Position numbers and translations under genes: made by a program
In this document: positions 26,103-39,109 of the stretch, one piece after another
Position numbering within the stretch: the first letter of the stretch is position 1
Layout: the number at the start of each line of letters is the position of its first letter
NCBI GenBank assembly: GCA_022592435.1
Contig: JABYQS010000038.1
Location: forward strand, 1 to 64,000
Direction: 5' to 3'
Length of the DNA: 64,000 nt
Origin: Cerioporus squamosus
Taxonomy: Eukaryota; Basidiomycota; Agaricomycetes; Polyporales; Polyporaceae
Notes under the pieces: generated by a model
What the model was told of the DNA's origin: nothing
The model's database searches: none
Seen by the model: only the letters and a program-made list of their open reading frames with translations

Positions 26103-28641
26103 ATGTCGACCCTCACAGAGCTGCCGAACGTCCCGCTCGAAGTCGAGGAGAACATCATTGACCAGCTCAGCAGGGACGTTGAGTCGCTCCGCAGCTGCGC
26201 CTTGACCTGTCACGGATGGTTTCCCCGCGCTCGCTGTCATCTCGTCGCATCCATACGTGTACGGTCGAGAGAAGACCTCTACTCCATCTGCGACTACTTC
26301 AGCTTCAACCCTCGTATGGCTACTCTGGTTCGAAACCTCTCTGTCTTGCCCGGGAAAGATGAGGAGGCCCTTTCGCTCCTGGAGACTATCCCGGTCGCCT
26401 TGCTATCGCGGCTTCCGAAGTTGCGAAGCTATGGTATTCGGGGTCCATACGCGCTCACGGGCAGGGCCATCTCTTTCCATGCCACCACACTCATCCATAT
26501 CAAAACATGCCTACACGTCGAGGAGCTGACACTACAATGGCTGGATTTCCGCACGACTGCAGAGCTCGCGCGGCTCTTGATCGCATTGCCGCGACTGCGA
26601 CGTCTCAACTGCATGGACTTGAGGTTCCCGGTCAACGACAAAAACACTGGCGGAGCTCCCGTTGGTATGACACGCTTTCGTGACAAGTGCAAATCGTTGT
26701 CTCATGTAACGGTGTGTCGCGGCTCTGATGTCTGGCAGGCAGGTGTGGTTTACGACTGACTGTTTCGATTAGATACAATCCTCAGACGTCCGTGCCCGCC
26801 ACCTCATCACCCAGATGTCTACTTCGGCGTTGCAGTTCCTGCGGTACGGCTTGGTCGCAGCCGATGTTTCTCCAGGTATGCCTTCACAGATGCTGTCGCG
26901 AGTTTTGGGCCATCGCTGACCGTTGGTGGGCTTACATAGACGGGGGTCTCGCTCTTGACTTGTCCGAGTTCAAGCGCCTGCGATCCCTAGAGGTTGACAT
27001 CCACCAATACCAGTCTTCCCTGACCGCGGAGGTATTCAGCAGGATCATTCACACACTCAACTCGTCACCACCAAGCACACTCCATGACTTGACGATGACC
27101 TTCACGACTGGGAGAGTCGAACGTCTCGCGCAGGTATGGAAGGACCCCACCGCAGTGCAGAAGTGTCAGCTACTGGAGGATACTCTCATTGGGCTTGGGA
27201 CACCGCGTGTAGTAGTCAAAATACCACAGGCCAAGCAAAACAGACTCGCGATTTGGTCCGAGTGGATATGCAGCTGCTTTCCGCGTCTCCACGAGCGCAA
27301 GTTGTTGCGAGTACAGTGCTCATTTGGTATGTATGTACTTACCCGAACCGTTCCCTTCTATGGCTTACCTGTTCACCAGAGTCTGACGATGGACAGGGAC
27401 ACCTCGGTCATGACGCGAATGTTTTAGCCGCAGTCGCCTCACCAGACGGCCGATACATCGCGACCAGCGCAGAGGATGAAACTATCATCATATGGAACGT
27501 GATGCCATTCTCACAGACGGTTCTCGTCCAGATACAGGGCCCAGAACTCATAGATAACCCTCTCGCCTGGTATACCCCCGAGTACGGACACATCACAGCG
27601 CTCGCCTTCTCAGATACCGGCGAGTTCTTGGCCGCCGCCAACGATTCCGATCTTCTCATCTATCGCGTTGCTGACGGCTCCCTGGTCACCTCCATTGGAG
27701 TTGGCGGGCGCGCGCTCTCCTGCGCATGGCGGGGCGACGGTCTCGACCATGTCATTCTCTCCGTATTGGGATACACGCCGAATGACCCGACCTCCCACTC
27801 GCTTGTCAGGATGTGGGTTCAGCTACCGGGGGACCCCGTCCACTCTACCAGTCGCCCCACTGCCTTTTCACCTCCCGCACAAGTTGTCCTGGACGACTCC
27901 GAGTCTGTCGATTTCCCCCAGCTATCGCCCAGCGGCAGAACCGTCGCTGGCACGAGCCGCTCGGACCAGGTGTGCCACATCTGGCGCATGGTCGACCGGG
28001 TCGCAATTACTCCTGAGTATGAAGTGCACCACTTGACATACAGGTGCATGGAACCGGACTTCGCGCCATCTTGCGCGAGCCTCGTCGACGATGACCAGCT
28101 TGTTGTGGCTTTCAGGGATGGCACCATCCGTTGGTGGGACATATCCGTATTCCCGCTAGCCACGACAGAACCGCGCGGCGTCCTCACACTGCATCCCGGA
28201 GACTCAGACTCGGACTCCGCTGAAGTGACCAGCTTGTCCGTGTCGCCACACCACTCCTTCCTCGTCGCATACTCGCATCAAGTACCGACGGTATGGGTGT
28301 TGCGGCGAGGGGAGAACTCGGGACTCGGCGCGTCGCAGAGTGGTCTGAGCAATGTCAAGCTCTCTCTCCATGCCTCTCTCCAGGGCCGCACGGGACCGAT
28401 CTGGGCTGCGTGTTTCTCTCCCTGCGAGCGGTATGTGGCCACCGCCTCCTGGAACACTGTGCGCCTGTGGAGTGTCGGGGACGGATCGCTCGTGTGGACC
28501 TTTGAGGACCACGATGCCAGGGTGTCGCACCTTGTGTTCACACCGGATGGGAAGAGTTTGGTGTTGGCGGACGAGGATGGAAGGGTTTGCGTACATGCGT
28601 TGTGTATGTTCGTGAGAGATGCGCCGCTTTGTCTAGAATAA
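26103..28641 (+). CDS. F-box/WD40-repeat protein, copy 3 (792 aa, four exons)
   Basis: Likely substrate receptor of an SCF E3 ubiquitin ligase, acting in cytosol or nucleus. Exons are 26103-26742, 26786-26875, 26940-27326 and 27380-28641; all three introns (43, 64 and 53 nt) are phase 1 and the total is 793 codons including the stop. The F-box is at residues 5-50 (LPNVPLEVEENIIDQL, then SCALTCHGW). WD-like repeats are clear near residues 380-412 (GHDANVL...TIIIW), 443-477 (GHITALAFSDTGEFLA) and 712-780 (FSPCERYVATAS...RLWSVGDG). The last residues differ from copies 1 and 2, because sequence similarity to their 3' flank stops near this gene's end. This is the best-preserved copy with copy 2. 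Confidence 0.9.
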
Positions 28642-29793
28642 GTAGGTCCGCAGTGCATGATTGTTACGGATGCGCCGACTAGGCTCCGAGGCTGCGATGT
28701 ATGGAAGGCTGCTTTTGATTTCTTTGGTGTACTGTATCGTTTCCTTTTTGCCTAGAGTTCTACTATGTATCACGTCGGAGTGACTTCATGCGCCAATACT
28801 ATCTAAACTGTCTGACAAGCGTTCTAACGGTTTTGACGGTTACCTCCCGGGAGGAGCCCGGAGGGAAAGAACGGGTCGCCGTCTCGTACCACCCGGATTG
28901 AGGATCGTTCATTTTTGGTCTCCCCGCCCGTTCGACGACTCGGCCTCGCACTCTAGTCATAATCCGAAGAGCTGCGGGGGAGCGACGCGCAGCAGAAGCA
29001 CTGCATCAGTTCCAGAGTCGAGGGTGGCACACTTAAACAGAGACGAAACGCACGGACTTCTCTCAAGAACATCTCGTGCAGCTGCCTCTAGGTCATGCCG
29101 TCGCAGCAGAAGTGGAACTCGCCCACTCGTGTCAAACCTGACGGTGGATTATCCGGGACTAGGAGCATGAGGCACGTCGCGGAGTCATGCCAGTGAGCGG
29201 AACGGGAATGTTTGACGACGGTTGGGGTGGAGTAAGTCGTTGAATATTCCGGCCAGACAAAGTACGAAGTTGAAACAACCCGCAGTCAGTGATAGCACTA
29301 CGTAGACGATGTATCGAGAGCGCGCACATCAGTAGACCCGTTGGGCTTCTTCGACTCGTCGGATGTGTCTGGTTGCGACCCCGAGCCGCAGCCAAGTTGC
29401 GAAGCCATCCTGCGGGCCGCGGTCGAGTCTCTAGGCCGCGTGCATACGAGTACAGCAGTCGATTAGCATTACAGGCAGAGTATACAGAGTTAGGAGGATC
29501 TGCAGTGACAAGCACAGACTCCAGAGTGGCAGAATGAGGAGCACGGGAGCCAGATCAAGCAAGTCCGAACACAGAAGATACGTGTATGGTGAACAGTAAA
29601 CACAAGATGCGGACATACAGCAGGGACGATTGGATGTGCATGCAAAAGTCAAAAGATGGAGAGAGGAAGCTGAGAGAAACGATACTTAAACTAGATCATC
29701 GACGAACCTTCAGGCGTCCGCCAAACAGTCATGGGGAGCGCAGTCGTCGAGCTCGCGAGGGCGAGAGACTGACCGGGCTCTCGGCCACCTGCG
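28642..29793. other. Intergenic region after copy 3
   Basis: Unlike copies 1 and 2, copy 3 is not followed by the common spacer. This 1.15-kb stretch holds a segment at about 28880-29330 that has a diverged second copy near 33535-34015. I see no complete gene. The minus strand has an open stretch (29159-29515) without recognisable domains. Confidence 0.6.
28880..29330 (-). repeat. Diverged dispersed segment, first copy (gene relic on the minus strand?)
   Basis: It aligns by eye with 33535-34015 over about 450 bp. Shared words include CGCCCGTTCGACGAC, GAGCATGAGGCACGTCGCG and GTCATGCCAGTGAGCG. On the minus strand both encode a peptide starting WHD.ATCLML and ending near GE.HF.C, with a hydrophobic run upstream, so a decayed minus-strand exon is possible. 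I do not recognise the family. Confidence 0.5.
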
Positions 29794-31440
29794 CTAGTAC
29801 CGCACCCGATCCTCGAACGTCAGCCCCTCGGCCTCCATGAGCTTCCTCGCCGCCGCTTCGCTCAGCGGATCGAGGCATAACCACCCCTCCGAGCGGTCTA
29901 CGCGCCAGAACCGCCGCTCATATCGTCTCTGTCCGTCCTCGGTCATCCACGCATCCGCGGCTGTCGCTGCTGGAGGGTTCGACTTGCCGACACCGTCCAC
30001 GAGAGATGCGGAGGGCGAGAAGTTAAAGTGATACGGAGGTCTCGGCTGTCGTGCAGGATCTCGACGAGGAGATAGCGCAGCGCAGGCATTTGCTCGCGAC
30101 TTGTCGCGCGAAACGTTCTGTCCTCGAGCCCGAGGACGTCGCCGGGAACTCGTAGTCGTCCGGGTCGTCGTCGGACGACGTGCGGTCGAAGGGGACGGAC
30201 GTCCGACGAGCGTGTTCGCGAGCGGCAGCAGCATCGCCGCAACGTCGCTCTGAGATACGCGATGATCAGCGTCCCGGTCCGCACGACACGAGTGTAGACT
30301 CACCGTAACGTCCTTCCACCGTCCTGGCTCCTCGACCCGCACGACGAGCACGTTCACCCCAGTCCACGCACTCGCATCCTCCGTGCCCGCGCTCCCAAAT
30401 ATCCCCTTCAGCCCCCGCTCGCGCCCCCTCGTCCCTCCTTCCTGCGCTCCGAGGCCCACCAGCCCCGTCCGAGTCCCAAGCTCACGCTCGACGGCATGGT
30501 GTCCGCCAGCAGGCTGCGCACCCCTGTCCGCCCAGACTCGGCGGGCTCAGGCTGCCGATCTCCAGTCTCATCACCGCACACGAGAGCTCGAGCGCGTACA
30601 GGCACGGGGCGAATCCACGCACGCACGCGAGGGGCGGGAACGAGCTGTACAGCTGCGAGCTCCGATTCGCCTCGCGCGTCGCGTGGATGTCGGGCATTGG
30701 CGGACGCAGGCGGCGCTTCCCGTCCCGGTGGTGTCTCATGGGCGGGATGGGGGTTTGTGGTTGTGTGTGAGGAGGTAGAGTGACTGGGGCGCGGACGCCG
30801 CAGCCGTCGAAGGGCGTGTAGACGTACACCTCCGTGACGCCTGGGAACGCGTGCACGAGAGGGGTCACGGTCGGTACCCCGCGAGGCGGAGCGCGAGCGT
30901 GCGCACGGAGGGATAGCGGAGCTTGTCGGCGACGGTGACGATGATCGCATTAATATTGCTCGTACGGAGGGTGCGCAGAGTGGACATGGAGTGCACGAGC
31001 AGTGGGACGGGGTCCGGGAGGCTTGCGTTTGCGCCTAACGCCGCGGAGTTGTCGCTGACATTGCAGAAGGGGTCGGTAATCCTGAGGAATCGCCGTTCAG
31101 TAGAGATGGGATGATAGCAGATGCGCTGGGCTTCGCAAAGGAGGCGGAGATGACGGACTCGACCCAGCCGTCGTCGAAGTCGACCTCGACGTGCTCGAGG
31201 GTCGCGCTGAGCGACCGGAGGGTTTTGCAGCCTTTGGGAGCAAGTTCTAAGAGGACAAGATGCGAGAGCGCAGCGAGTGCGTGGGATATGCGGGTGTCGT
31301 GTGCGAGCAGGGGTTCCGCGTACGCAAGGTGGAGTTGGGCGAGGGAGGGGGTGGCTGCGGTCAAGATAGAGAGACTAAGATCGCTCACACAGTCGCGAGC
31401 CCAGAATATGCGCGACGAACATGCTCTAGAACGACATACC
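29794..31440 (-). pseudogene. F-box/LRR-like gene relic, N-terminus missing
   Basis: Minus-strand coding-like sequence in several frames. 31380-31140 gives a leucine-rich stretch (SLAQLHLAYAEPLL, LSHLVLLELAPKG). About 31100-30770 continues in another frame with MSTLRTLRTSNINAIIV and RYPSVRTLALRLAGY. About 30150-30030 gives MPALRYLLVEIL. The end (stop at 29794-29796) reads RRFWRVDRSEGWLCLDPL. This pattern fits the leucine-rich C-terminal half of agaricomycete F-box proteins. No F-box is found upstream: homology stops near 31440, where spacer-type repeat sequence resumes. Introns could join some frames, but the missing start suggests a 5'-truncated relic. Confidence 0.55.
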
Positions 31441-32452
31441 TTACCTAGACATACTCGCAAATCCTGACGCGTGAGGCAGGAGAGTGAGTGAGCGAGAGCG
31501 ACGACGGCGGCGACGAGCTCGAGCCTCGGACGCGCGCACGTGCTGGCTGGCGCGCGTCCGACTCGGAGTCTGCACACGACGCACTTCTCTCGTCCGACGT
31601 CTTACTCTGACTTGCAAGTCATATGCACGGCTCACTCTAGCTCTGGTGGCATTAACGCGGTCCTCTCGCAAGCTAATGCATGCAGGCATTCTCGTACTAC
31701 TCTCGCTCGCCCGCCGCCCTCCAGCAAGTGAACATCGGTCAGGCCGCGCTGGCATGTGGACACCTATTCTACGCGACTCTCACATGTGTACTTGTCCTTG
31801 ATGATGTCTATCTGGGTGAGTACGATCTCCCTCCGTCTGATAGCTTGGCTACCGTTCCCCGCCTGATGCAACAAGTCTCTCCCTGCGTCGCCACGGCTAC
31901 AACAGCGGCCGGTGTATGTCTCTCGAGCGACGCAAGCTTCAGCATACCTCGACTCAGCGTAGGCCTCCCGCGAGGACATAAGTACTCGTTGAACTTTGCC
32001 AGGACGTCTATAGCACCCCGCCTCAACTCGGACGCCCTGGCTCTGTGCACTCTCAGCAGGCTGGCTGGCTCGTCCTCCGCACTCTCCGCTAACGGCTGCC
32101 GTCCGGGACTCCAGCAGCTGTATGTGAGCAAGCAGTGGAGGGAAACAGAATGAAACAGGGAGCGGGTAGCGAGGAATGGAGGAGACTGAGTGCTGCCCGG
32201 CAAGCGTAGGAGTCGAGTTCGCAGGGCGTCGTCGTCCCGTTGCATCGTCCGTTCCTCCACAGTCAAGACGAGCTCCAGCAGGCAGACTCTCCGGCTATCC
32301 ATCAGACCGCTCTCGCTTCCTGGACGTCCGCTTGAGCGAGCTCAGCGCAGGTTGCAGGTCGTCGGTGCGTATTTGAACCGCTGCCGGCCATGTCTCGTCG
32401 TGCTCTCGCCCGACGATGACCGACGGAGCAAGCAAGTACTGAAGCACGCAAG

Positions 32453-32517
32453 GTATGTCCTAGTCGCTGCGAACGCGGGGAAGAGAGCCGCAGCCGTCGC
32501 GCTAACTGCATACGCAG
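32453..32517 (+). other. Intron-like module, spacer 3, first copy
   Basis: A 65-nt module with GTATGTCC donor, GCTAAC word and CGCAG acceptor, followed by GCAACAAACTCTGCG. The flanks (GAAGCACGCAA before it) match the copy at 39006. Confidence 0.5.
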
Positions 32518-33534
32518 GCAACAAACTCTGCGCCCGACTGTGCACGCAGCGGATTTCGTTGTGAGCCAGCTTCATCTCGCGCCCAACGCGCTCCCCGACT
32601 GGGTCCTATACTATTTGCGGCGAATTTCCTGCACGCGGGTGGGTGTACTTATGCGAGAGTTGGTACTCCTTCACTGCAATCTCATCCCGGTCTCCCAGTC
32701 TTACGCTCGCAACAGCTTCACCAGCCCTGCACCTCTCCTGATCCAGTGCACGACGCACGTACGTTGGCAGAAACTGTATCTATCAGACTCATCTGACCGG
32801 CTGCAGAGCCGCATCTATCCGCATCAGCAAGCCTTCGTCCTTCGACATTTCGACGTACTTACCTTGCCGCCAGAACGCTCAGACGACTCCCTCCTCACGC
32901 TCATACGCAGGCTCCTCCAGGTCTGCGCTTCTCTCCGTCCATCCTGAGTCACTCCGGGTCTGTTCGCTGCCGAGTCGACGTCTACGTTCACCTGTACGCA
33001 CGCAAGTGCCAGCGATCCTTTGTGCCCCATCCCCTAACAATGGACGACGCATGCCGCGCGTCTTGCCCCTGCCCCGAGCCCCGATCCTAACCGACGAGCG
33101 GGCCTCCGCGGTCTCGAAGCCTACCGCTGCTTTGCGTGCGTTGCGCTCGTGGACCTCCCGCTCGGCGCGCACCCTCCTTGATCGCCGGAGTCCGAGTTTG
33201 GGACCCCTCGCGCTGCACACTCCAGATGCGACTCGGAGCTGGGCCTAAGCCGCTCTGATTCTCACATGGCACTGCGTACTCGACCTGCGAATTCACCCGG
33301 TTACGGGAGCGTAGGACCCCCAGCGGCGTTCTTTGCGCTGCCCGGGGCGTCCGTCGTCGAGCTGTCGCTCTGCGGGCCCGATGCGCAAGAGCGACTGGGG
33401 CACCCCGGGAGCCGTGACGAGGACGAAGAGGTCGCTGGCAGTGTCACCGTGGATTCAGAGCGCACTGTGCGTCGCAAATGAAGACGGGTGTGTAATGTGG
33501 TACGGCGGATCGGCGACGACGAGGACGAGGGATG

Positions 33535-34015
33535 GCAGCAGCCATGCGGATCGAGGATTATCCATCTTAGGTCGCTTCGCCCGTTCGACGACTTGGCCTC
33601 GCTCTGTACTCACAGTCTGAAGAGCTGCGGCAGCCGCAATGTGCAGTATCTTTTCCAGAGCCGAAGATGGAGCGCAGGCACACTGGATGTTGTTGGCAAT
33701 GTCAATGTTGCGCGTGGGCCGTTAGTACCGTGGAGACAGAGATTGAATGCACATACCTCTAGGCTATGTCGTCCTCAAGGACGCACCAGAAGTGCAACTC
33801 GCCTGCTCGGCTCGAACCTGGTTCAACATCCGAGTCTGGGAGCATGAGGCACGTCGCGTCATGCCAGTGAGCGCGCTGCTGGGAACGGGAACGTGAATGT
33901 TTGACGACGTCAGCACCCGGGAACTATTCAGGTTGGAGTATGTCGTTGAATGTTTCGGCCACATGAAGTGCAAACTTGAAGCAACGCGCAGCTAGTGTCA
34001 GCACTACATAACAGA
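33535..34015 (-). repeat. Diverged dispersed segment, second copy
   Basis: Partner of 28880-29330. The minus strand encodes a related short peptide (WHDATCLML, then GELHFWC) and a hydrophobic stretch ending FNDILQP, compared with FNDLLHP in the first copy. The reading frame differs between the two, so at least one is broken. Confidence 0.5.
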
Positions 34016-34282
34016 AAGCGGACGTACCGATCTGCCCTGCCCAGTGCTCACATTAAGCACGCGTGTTGTGGTGGTCAACGGGGTCGTCGCAGCCTTCAGG
34101 ACTTAGTAGAGGCTGTCAGACGTGTTCGTGGCTAAGCGATAAGCGAAAGCGCCCACTGCATATACTTATGTTGATGCGAGCCACGTGGAGGCGTAGTGGC
34201 TGCAGGCGCGGCTTCATTCACTGTTTGCGCTGGAACTTTGACTTGACTTTAGTTCGCTCATCCTGCTCTCCGACAGCCCAGC

Positions 34283-34680
34283 ATGTCAGTTACTCACACA
34301 ATCCCTCCCGACTGGCCTGTGGAAGAGGCCGCGACGGTCGCTGCTACCTCCCGCCCCGTCTACCACCTCAACGCCGGAACGCAGGTGAGTCGGGCAATAC
34401 GTATGTACCTCGCATGCAACAAATCGAGAACTGTGCGTCTTCATTCCCCACCGATCGCGCCGAGAGAGGGAACGCTGACATGAGCTGCGTAGAGCTGATA
34501 ATGCAGGACACGACGCTCATCTGGAGCTGCCGCCGGTCTCAGCGCGGAAACGCTTCAGTAAGACGGTACTCAAGCGCGGACGCGGCACTGCTGCGCATCC
34601 GACTTGCGGCTGCCCAAGCTGCACACAAGATGAACACGACCGAAGACGCACACGGAGAGAAGGTAATGAAGGAGGCGTGA
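34283..34680 (+). CDS. Weak candidate small gene, unknown
   Basis: ATG at 34283 opens a 34-codon exon ending before GTGAGT at 34385. A possible acceptor just after ATGCAG (about 34507) returns an open frame to a stop at 34678-34680, giving a small basic protein. No domain or homologue is recognised and the surrounding DNA is repeat-derived, so this may be chance. Confidence 0.15.
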
Positions 34681-37600
34681 GCGCGAGGCTCCGCACGCCC
34701 GCCAGTCTGCCGAAGCCGCTGCTAGTGCAAGTGTGCTACATTCGACCTCATACCGAACCCTCAACGGCGCACCGGCATGGAGGACATGGGACGGAGCAGA
34801 GAGCGAGGTGCTGTACAGCTCGATGAAGACAGGCCGCGTAGATTGAAATGGCAGTCGTAGAGGGAAGGCGACGAAGTCAAGGGCTGGAGGATACAGAGAA
34901 TCTGAATATGCGGTAAGTGCGCATCATCATACCTGTTACAGTAACCTTTTTCCTCAGTTCCCGATCCCCGTAGATCCTCTCAGTGTTATGCTGTCGCACG
35001 CCACACCTCATGTACACCTGTGCAACCTTCCGCACGCTTTGCTTGCAAGAATGCAACACTTCCGTGTCGCTTTCGTGTGCCTTGCTGCCAAGTCAGTTGT
35101 CCGCTTCAGTCAACGCGCGTCGACGAATCACGCACTCCTCCCATACATGATGAACACTAGGAAGAAAAGCGACAATTGCAAGCTTGCGAAGCCCAGTCGG
35201 TCTGTACGTACTACGTGTACGTCCCGCCAATCAAGTTCAACTACAATGTTCGACATCGGATCGCGGACCGCGAACATCGCCCGCCACGGCTCACGAGGTA
35301 CGTAGAACGCTCACGGCGAGACTGGTACGTGCACGTCCAGTTCGATGGGCACGCTCAGCAACATCGACTGAACGCGACCCGTCGTCCAGCCTCACGAAGC
35401 ACCCGGTGCACCCGGGGTCGCGACACAGGCACTGGAACCCCTCACCGCGCCGGCATTAACGTCTCGAACCTGGGACCGAGCATTGGTACTCACCACCTTC
35501 GCCTGTTGCGTCTTCTACCACGGCGTTGCCAAGTTCGGAGACACCGCGGCCGCCGCCCTGCTCTTCACAGTCGCTCCTTCGCGCCGGGGACTCGACCTTT
35601 GAACGCTCGATTCGCTCTTGCAGGGGTGTATGCACTGTGGAGTCCCTGCCTTGCCGTACGCCGACTCCATTCTACTTCCCGCCTTCGCTGCAATTCATTC
35701 CTTATTCCTTACCCCCATCATCCCTCGACTCCCGCTCTCATCTTCTGCTCGATCTCTCGCCGGTCTAATGCGTACTTAGCTCTCTCCACACGCTGTCTAC
35801 TGCTCCGCACACGCACATCACTTGTGAGGGAAGAGGCGTGAAGACTTGTTCATGCGAGGAGCCGCTCCGACTCTAGGTACGTACCCATCGCACTCGACTC
35901 GCCTTCCGGTATTGACTCTTCCGACAGCAGCCTCCATGCCCGCAACATATCGCTCATTGATGGCGAGTCTTCGTCTCCGCGTCCCGACCTCTCTGACTTA
36001 CGCAACCCGGCGTCGAGTCCCGGTCATATGCCGGTATGCTCGACACTTCCTATCGGACGTGGCATTCACGATCTTGCGAGACGACGTCGACGACGTGTCG
36101 TAGTCGTCCGGTGTCGCCTCTGCTTTTCGCGGTGCCGACGCAGCGCATCTTTCAATCCGGCTCGCGACGTTCGCAGACGGCGCGACTGCCCGGACGTCGT
36201 GGACACGCATGCCGCGCTCGACTCGCCGTGTCGAACTCCGAGTTCCCCTCGTGCTTTGGGTTGACCTGCAAACCCTGGTCGAGGTCGAGCCCGACGAAAT
36301 GGTATGTGGTGCTCTGTGTGGCTGCAAGATGTTCTGTTGACATATTCCCACCTCCCGGATCTCCGTCATCCATGGACCATGGCAACTCCCCTGTTGCAGG
36401 CACCCTGTCGGCGGATGGAACGCATTCCGACTCGCCCTCCAGCCCGTGCGATCACCTCCAAGTCCGGTTGAGCGTTCCCGGGAGTCAAGCGACGGCCCCA
36501 GCAAGACAGCCGCTGTGTTCTCGGGTCTCCTGCACATGTAATACGTCCCTATTACAAGACCCATACGTTCCGCTGTGAGTACTAACCGCCGCGTCCGTCA
36601 GCTATGAATGATCACGCCGCGACGCCTGCGTCTCAACTCGGCTCACCTTCTCGCTCATACGGCGGCTTCCCAGTGCTCGGGGAGCATGCCCGGGTCGTTT
36701 CCCAGCCGGGCGTCGAGCGACGGCTCCAGCGAGACCGCCGCTCCGATGCTCACCAAAGTCCTGCAAATGTACATCCTCAGTTTGTGACTTATTCGCCGCT
36801 GTCAGTACTAACCTCCCCGTCTTTGAGCTATAAACACCTGCGCCGCGTGACCTGCGTCTCAACCGAGCGACTGCCACGGCCCCCCATCCAGCTCGGAGGT
36901 CCGCCGTCTGGCCGCTCTGCCCTCCGATCTGATGTGCGTATGCGTCCTCAAGCTTAGACCTATCTACGCCGCTATGAGTACTCACCTCCACGTCCATCAG
37001 CTCTGAACGCCTACGCCCGCGGCGCCTGCGTCTTCACCGGGCGACTGCCACAACTCACCTTCTAAGCTGGTACGACCGCCTCCAGGTGCCGAGGGTCGCA
37101 ACCTTGGTTCTTCTTCCAGTAGGAAGTCGAGCGACAGCTAATGTAGAACGGCCGCTTTGCTCTCCGATGTACTGCGTATGTACGTCCTGTATTTGAAACC
37201 TGTACGCGCAAATGTGACTGGTACTAACCTTCGCATCCATCAGCCATGTGCATGAACGTTCGAACACCTACGTTGCAACCCACACATCTTCGACCGGGCG
37301 ATGCCGCTGCGTCTGTAGGTACGTGCTTCAGCCTCAACGTGTGGTTGCACGTCGCGCTAACCTCGACGCTCTCCAGAACCAGCCCGATGTCCGGCGATGT
37401 CTCCCGGGCCATCAAGGCTCGCCGTCTTGTCGCATCTCGGAAGGACGCAGGCGCGTCGACTGGACCTCTGCCAGCCACGCTCGCCCCGGGATGCGCGTTG
37501 CGTGCCGACTCGGTCACCTCCTCGACTCGGGACAGCGTCGTCCTACGCGAGCCGCGAGCCTCCTTGCGCTCTGCATCCGAGTCGTCGCGGACACTCCACC

Positions 37601-38750
37601 TCCCCAGCTCAAAGACGACGTCGGCGCTGGGGACGTATCCCGGTGTGTACTACTTCATTCTATCTGGTACGCTCTGCGCAGTGCTGACTACTAGTACTGC
37701 TGTGAGCCCGCGATGCACAAGACGTCTGCTCGTGTGAAATCAGACGCACCACTGTCTTCAAGCCGGGCGCACAACGCACGTTCCGCGACCGCGGTGGAGA
37801 GGTACGCGCGTGTGCGCTGCAACGGCGACGACGTCGACTGACGCTGTTCACGTATCTGGCAGCTCGAACTGGGTGCGAAGCCCGTGCATCGCGGGCGCAT
37901 GCTGGTCCTGCGTGCGACGCCGCCTGCCAGCGAGCACGGTCAGACGCGATCAAGGGACGTACCTGCGGGGTGCGAGCACCGCGGCCACCTGTCAAGAGCG
38001 CAACGTCTCCGCTATCCTTGCGGTGTCAGGCGACCTGGCTGCGAGCGAGTACTAGTATCAGGTAAGTCTTGCTGCCCTCTACATGTCGATCTCGCTTGTG
38101 TCTTCTCACTGCTTGGTACAGTTCTGCGCGGCGTCTGGTGAGCGTACAGAGAGAAGGACAGCGGCGCATGCATCAGAGAGAGGCTGGCGGAGGAGGTCGG
38201 TACGGTCGTGGTGGTGGGGGACGCACGTCATAGGCGCAGTCGAGCTTGGGCAGCGTGTGCACCGCGCGGGCGGCCAGCGAGAGCGACGTGGCGGGGACAC
38301 GGGTGGCGGGTGGCAGAGCGGGCAACAACCGGCAGGAAGGACATCGTGGGCAGTGACAGAGTGAGCGAGAGCAGCGGCGACGACGAGAAGCGCGTCTCTC
38401 TCATCGCTGACCGCATGCCGGCGTCTCCCGAGCCGCGTCCCGCCCTCGCCCGACGCGGCGGGCACGCAAGGGACGTCCTGCTCGCAGCGAACGCCGAGGA
38501 GACTGCAGCGGCCGTCGTCACGGTCGTGCTCACCGTACAACTCACACCCAGCGTTGTGTGCGAGACCCTTCGAACCCCCTCTCTCGTCCCACGCGCTCTC
38601 CGACTGCGTCCTTGGTTGCACCCTCACGCGAGCTGGACTCCGCAGGCTGCAGGTCGTCGGTACCAGTACAGACCGCTGCCGACCGTTTCTCGTTGAGCTC
38701 TCGACCGACGACGACGACCGACGGAGTTAGCAAGTACTGGAGCACTCGAG

Positions 38751-38807
38751 GTACGTCCTAGTCGCTGCGGAGTGCGGCAGCAGCCGTCGCGCTAAATGCA
38801 TGCACAG
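38751..38807 (+). other. Intron-like module, spacer 3, second copy
   Basis: A 57-nt module: GTACGTCC donor, GCTAAA in place of GCTAAC, CACAG acceptor, followed by GCGACGCAC and the GTCCGACTCAGCAC word at 38822-38835. Confidence 0.5.
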
Positions 38808-39005
38808 GCGACGCACTCTTCGTCCGACTCAGCACCAGCACGCACCTTCGTCAGCCCGACACACCTCATCTCTCGTCCGACGCGCTCTTTAACTAGGTCG
38901 TATACTATGCGCAGCTAATTCGCCTGTCCTCTACAGACCGCTGCCGGCCGAGTCTTGTCGTGCTCTCGACGACCGACGGAGTAAGCAAGTACCGAAGCAC
39001 GCAAG

Positions 39006-39064
39006 GTACGTCCTAGTCGCTGCGGAGTGCAGCAGCCGTCTCGCTAAGCTAACTGCGTACACAG
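39006..39064 (+). other. Intron-like module, spacer 3, third copy
   Basis: A 59-nt module: GTACGTCC donor, duplicated GCTAA, CACAG acceptor, followed by GCGACAAAC and the shared word at 39079-39092. It lies only 200 bp after the previous copy. Confidence 0.5.
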
Positions 39065-39109
39065 GCGACAAACTCTGCGTCCGACTCAGCACGCTCGCCG
39101 TGTCACGCT

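Noticed and set aside
25269..26759. Extension of the copy 3 F-box exon upstream into a 496-codon frame
   Set aside because: The upstream frame is lost in the copy 4 flank by a one-base change, and the F-box begins right after the well-placed ATG at 26103.
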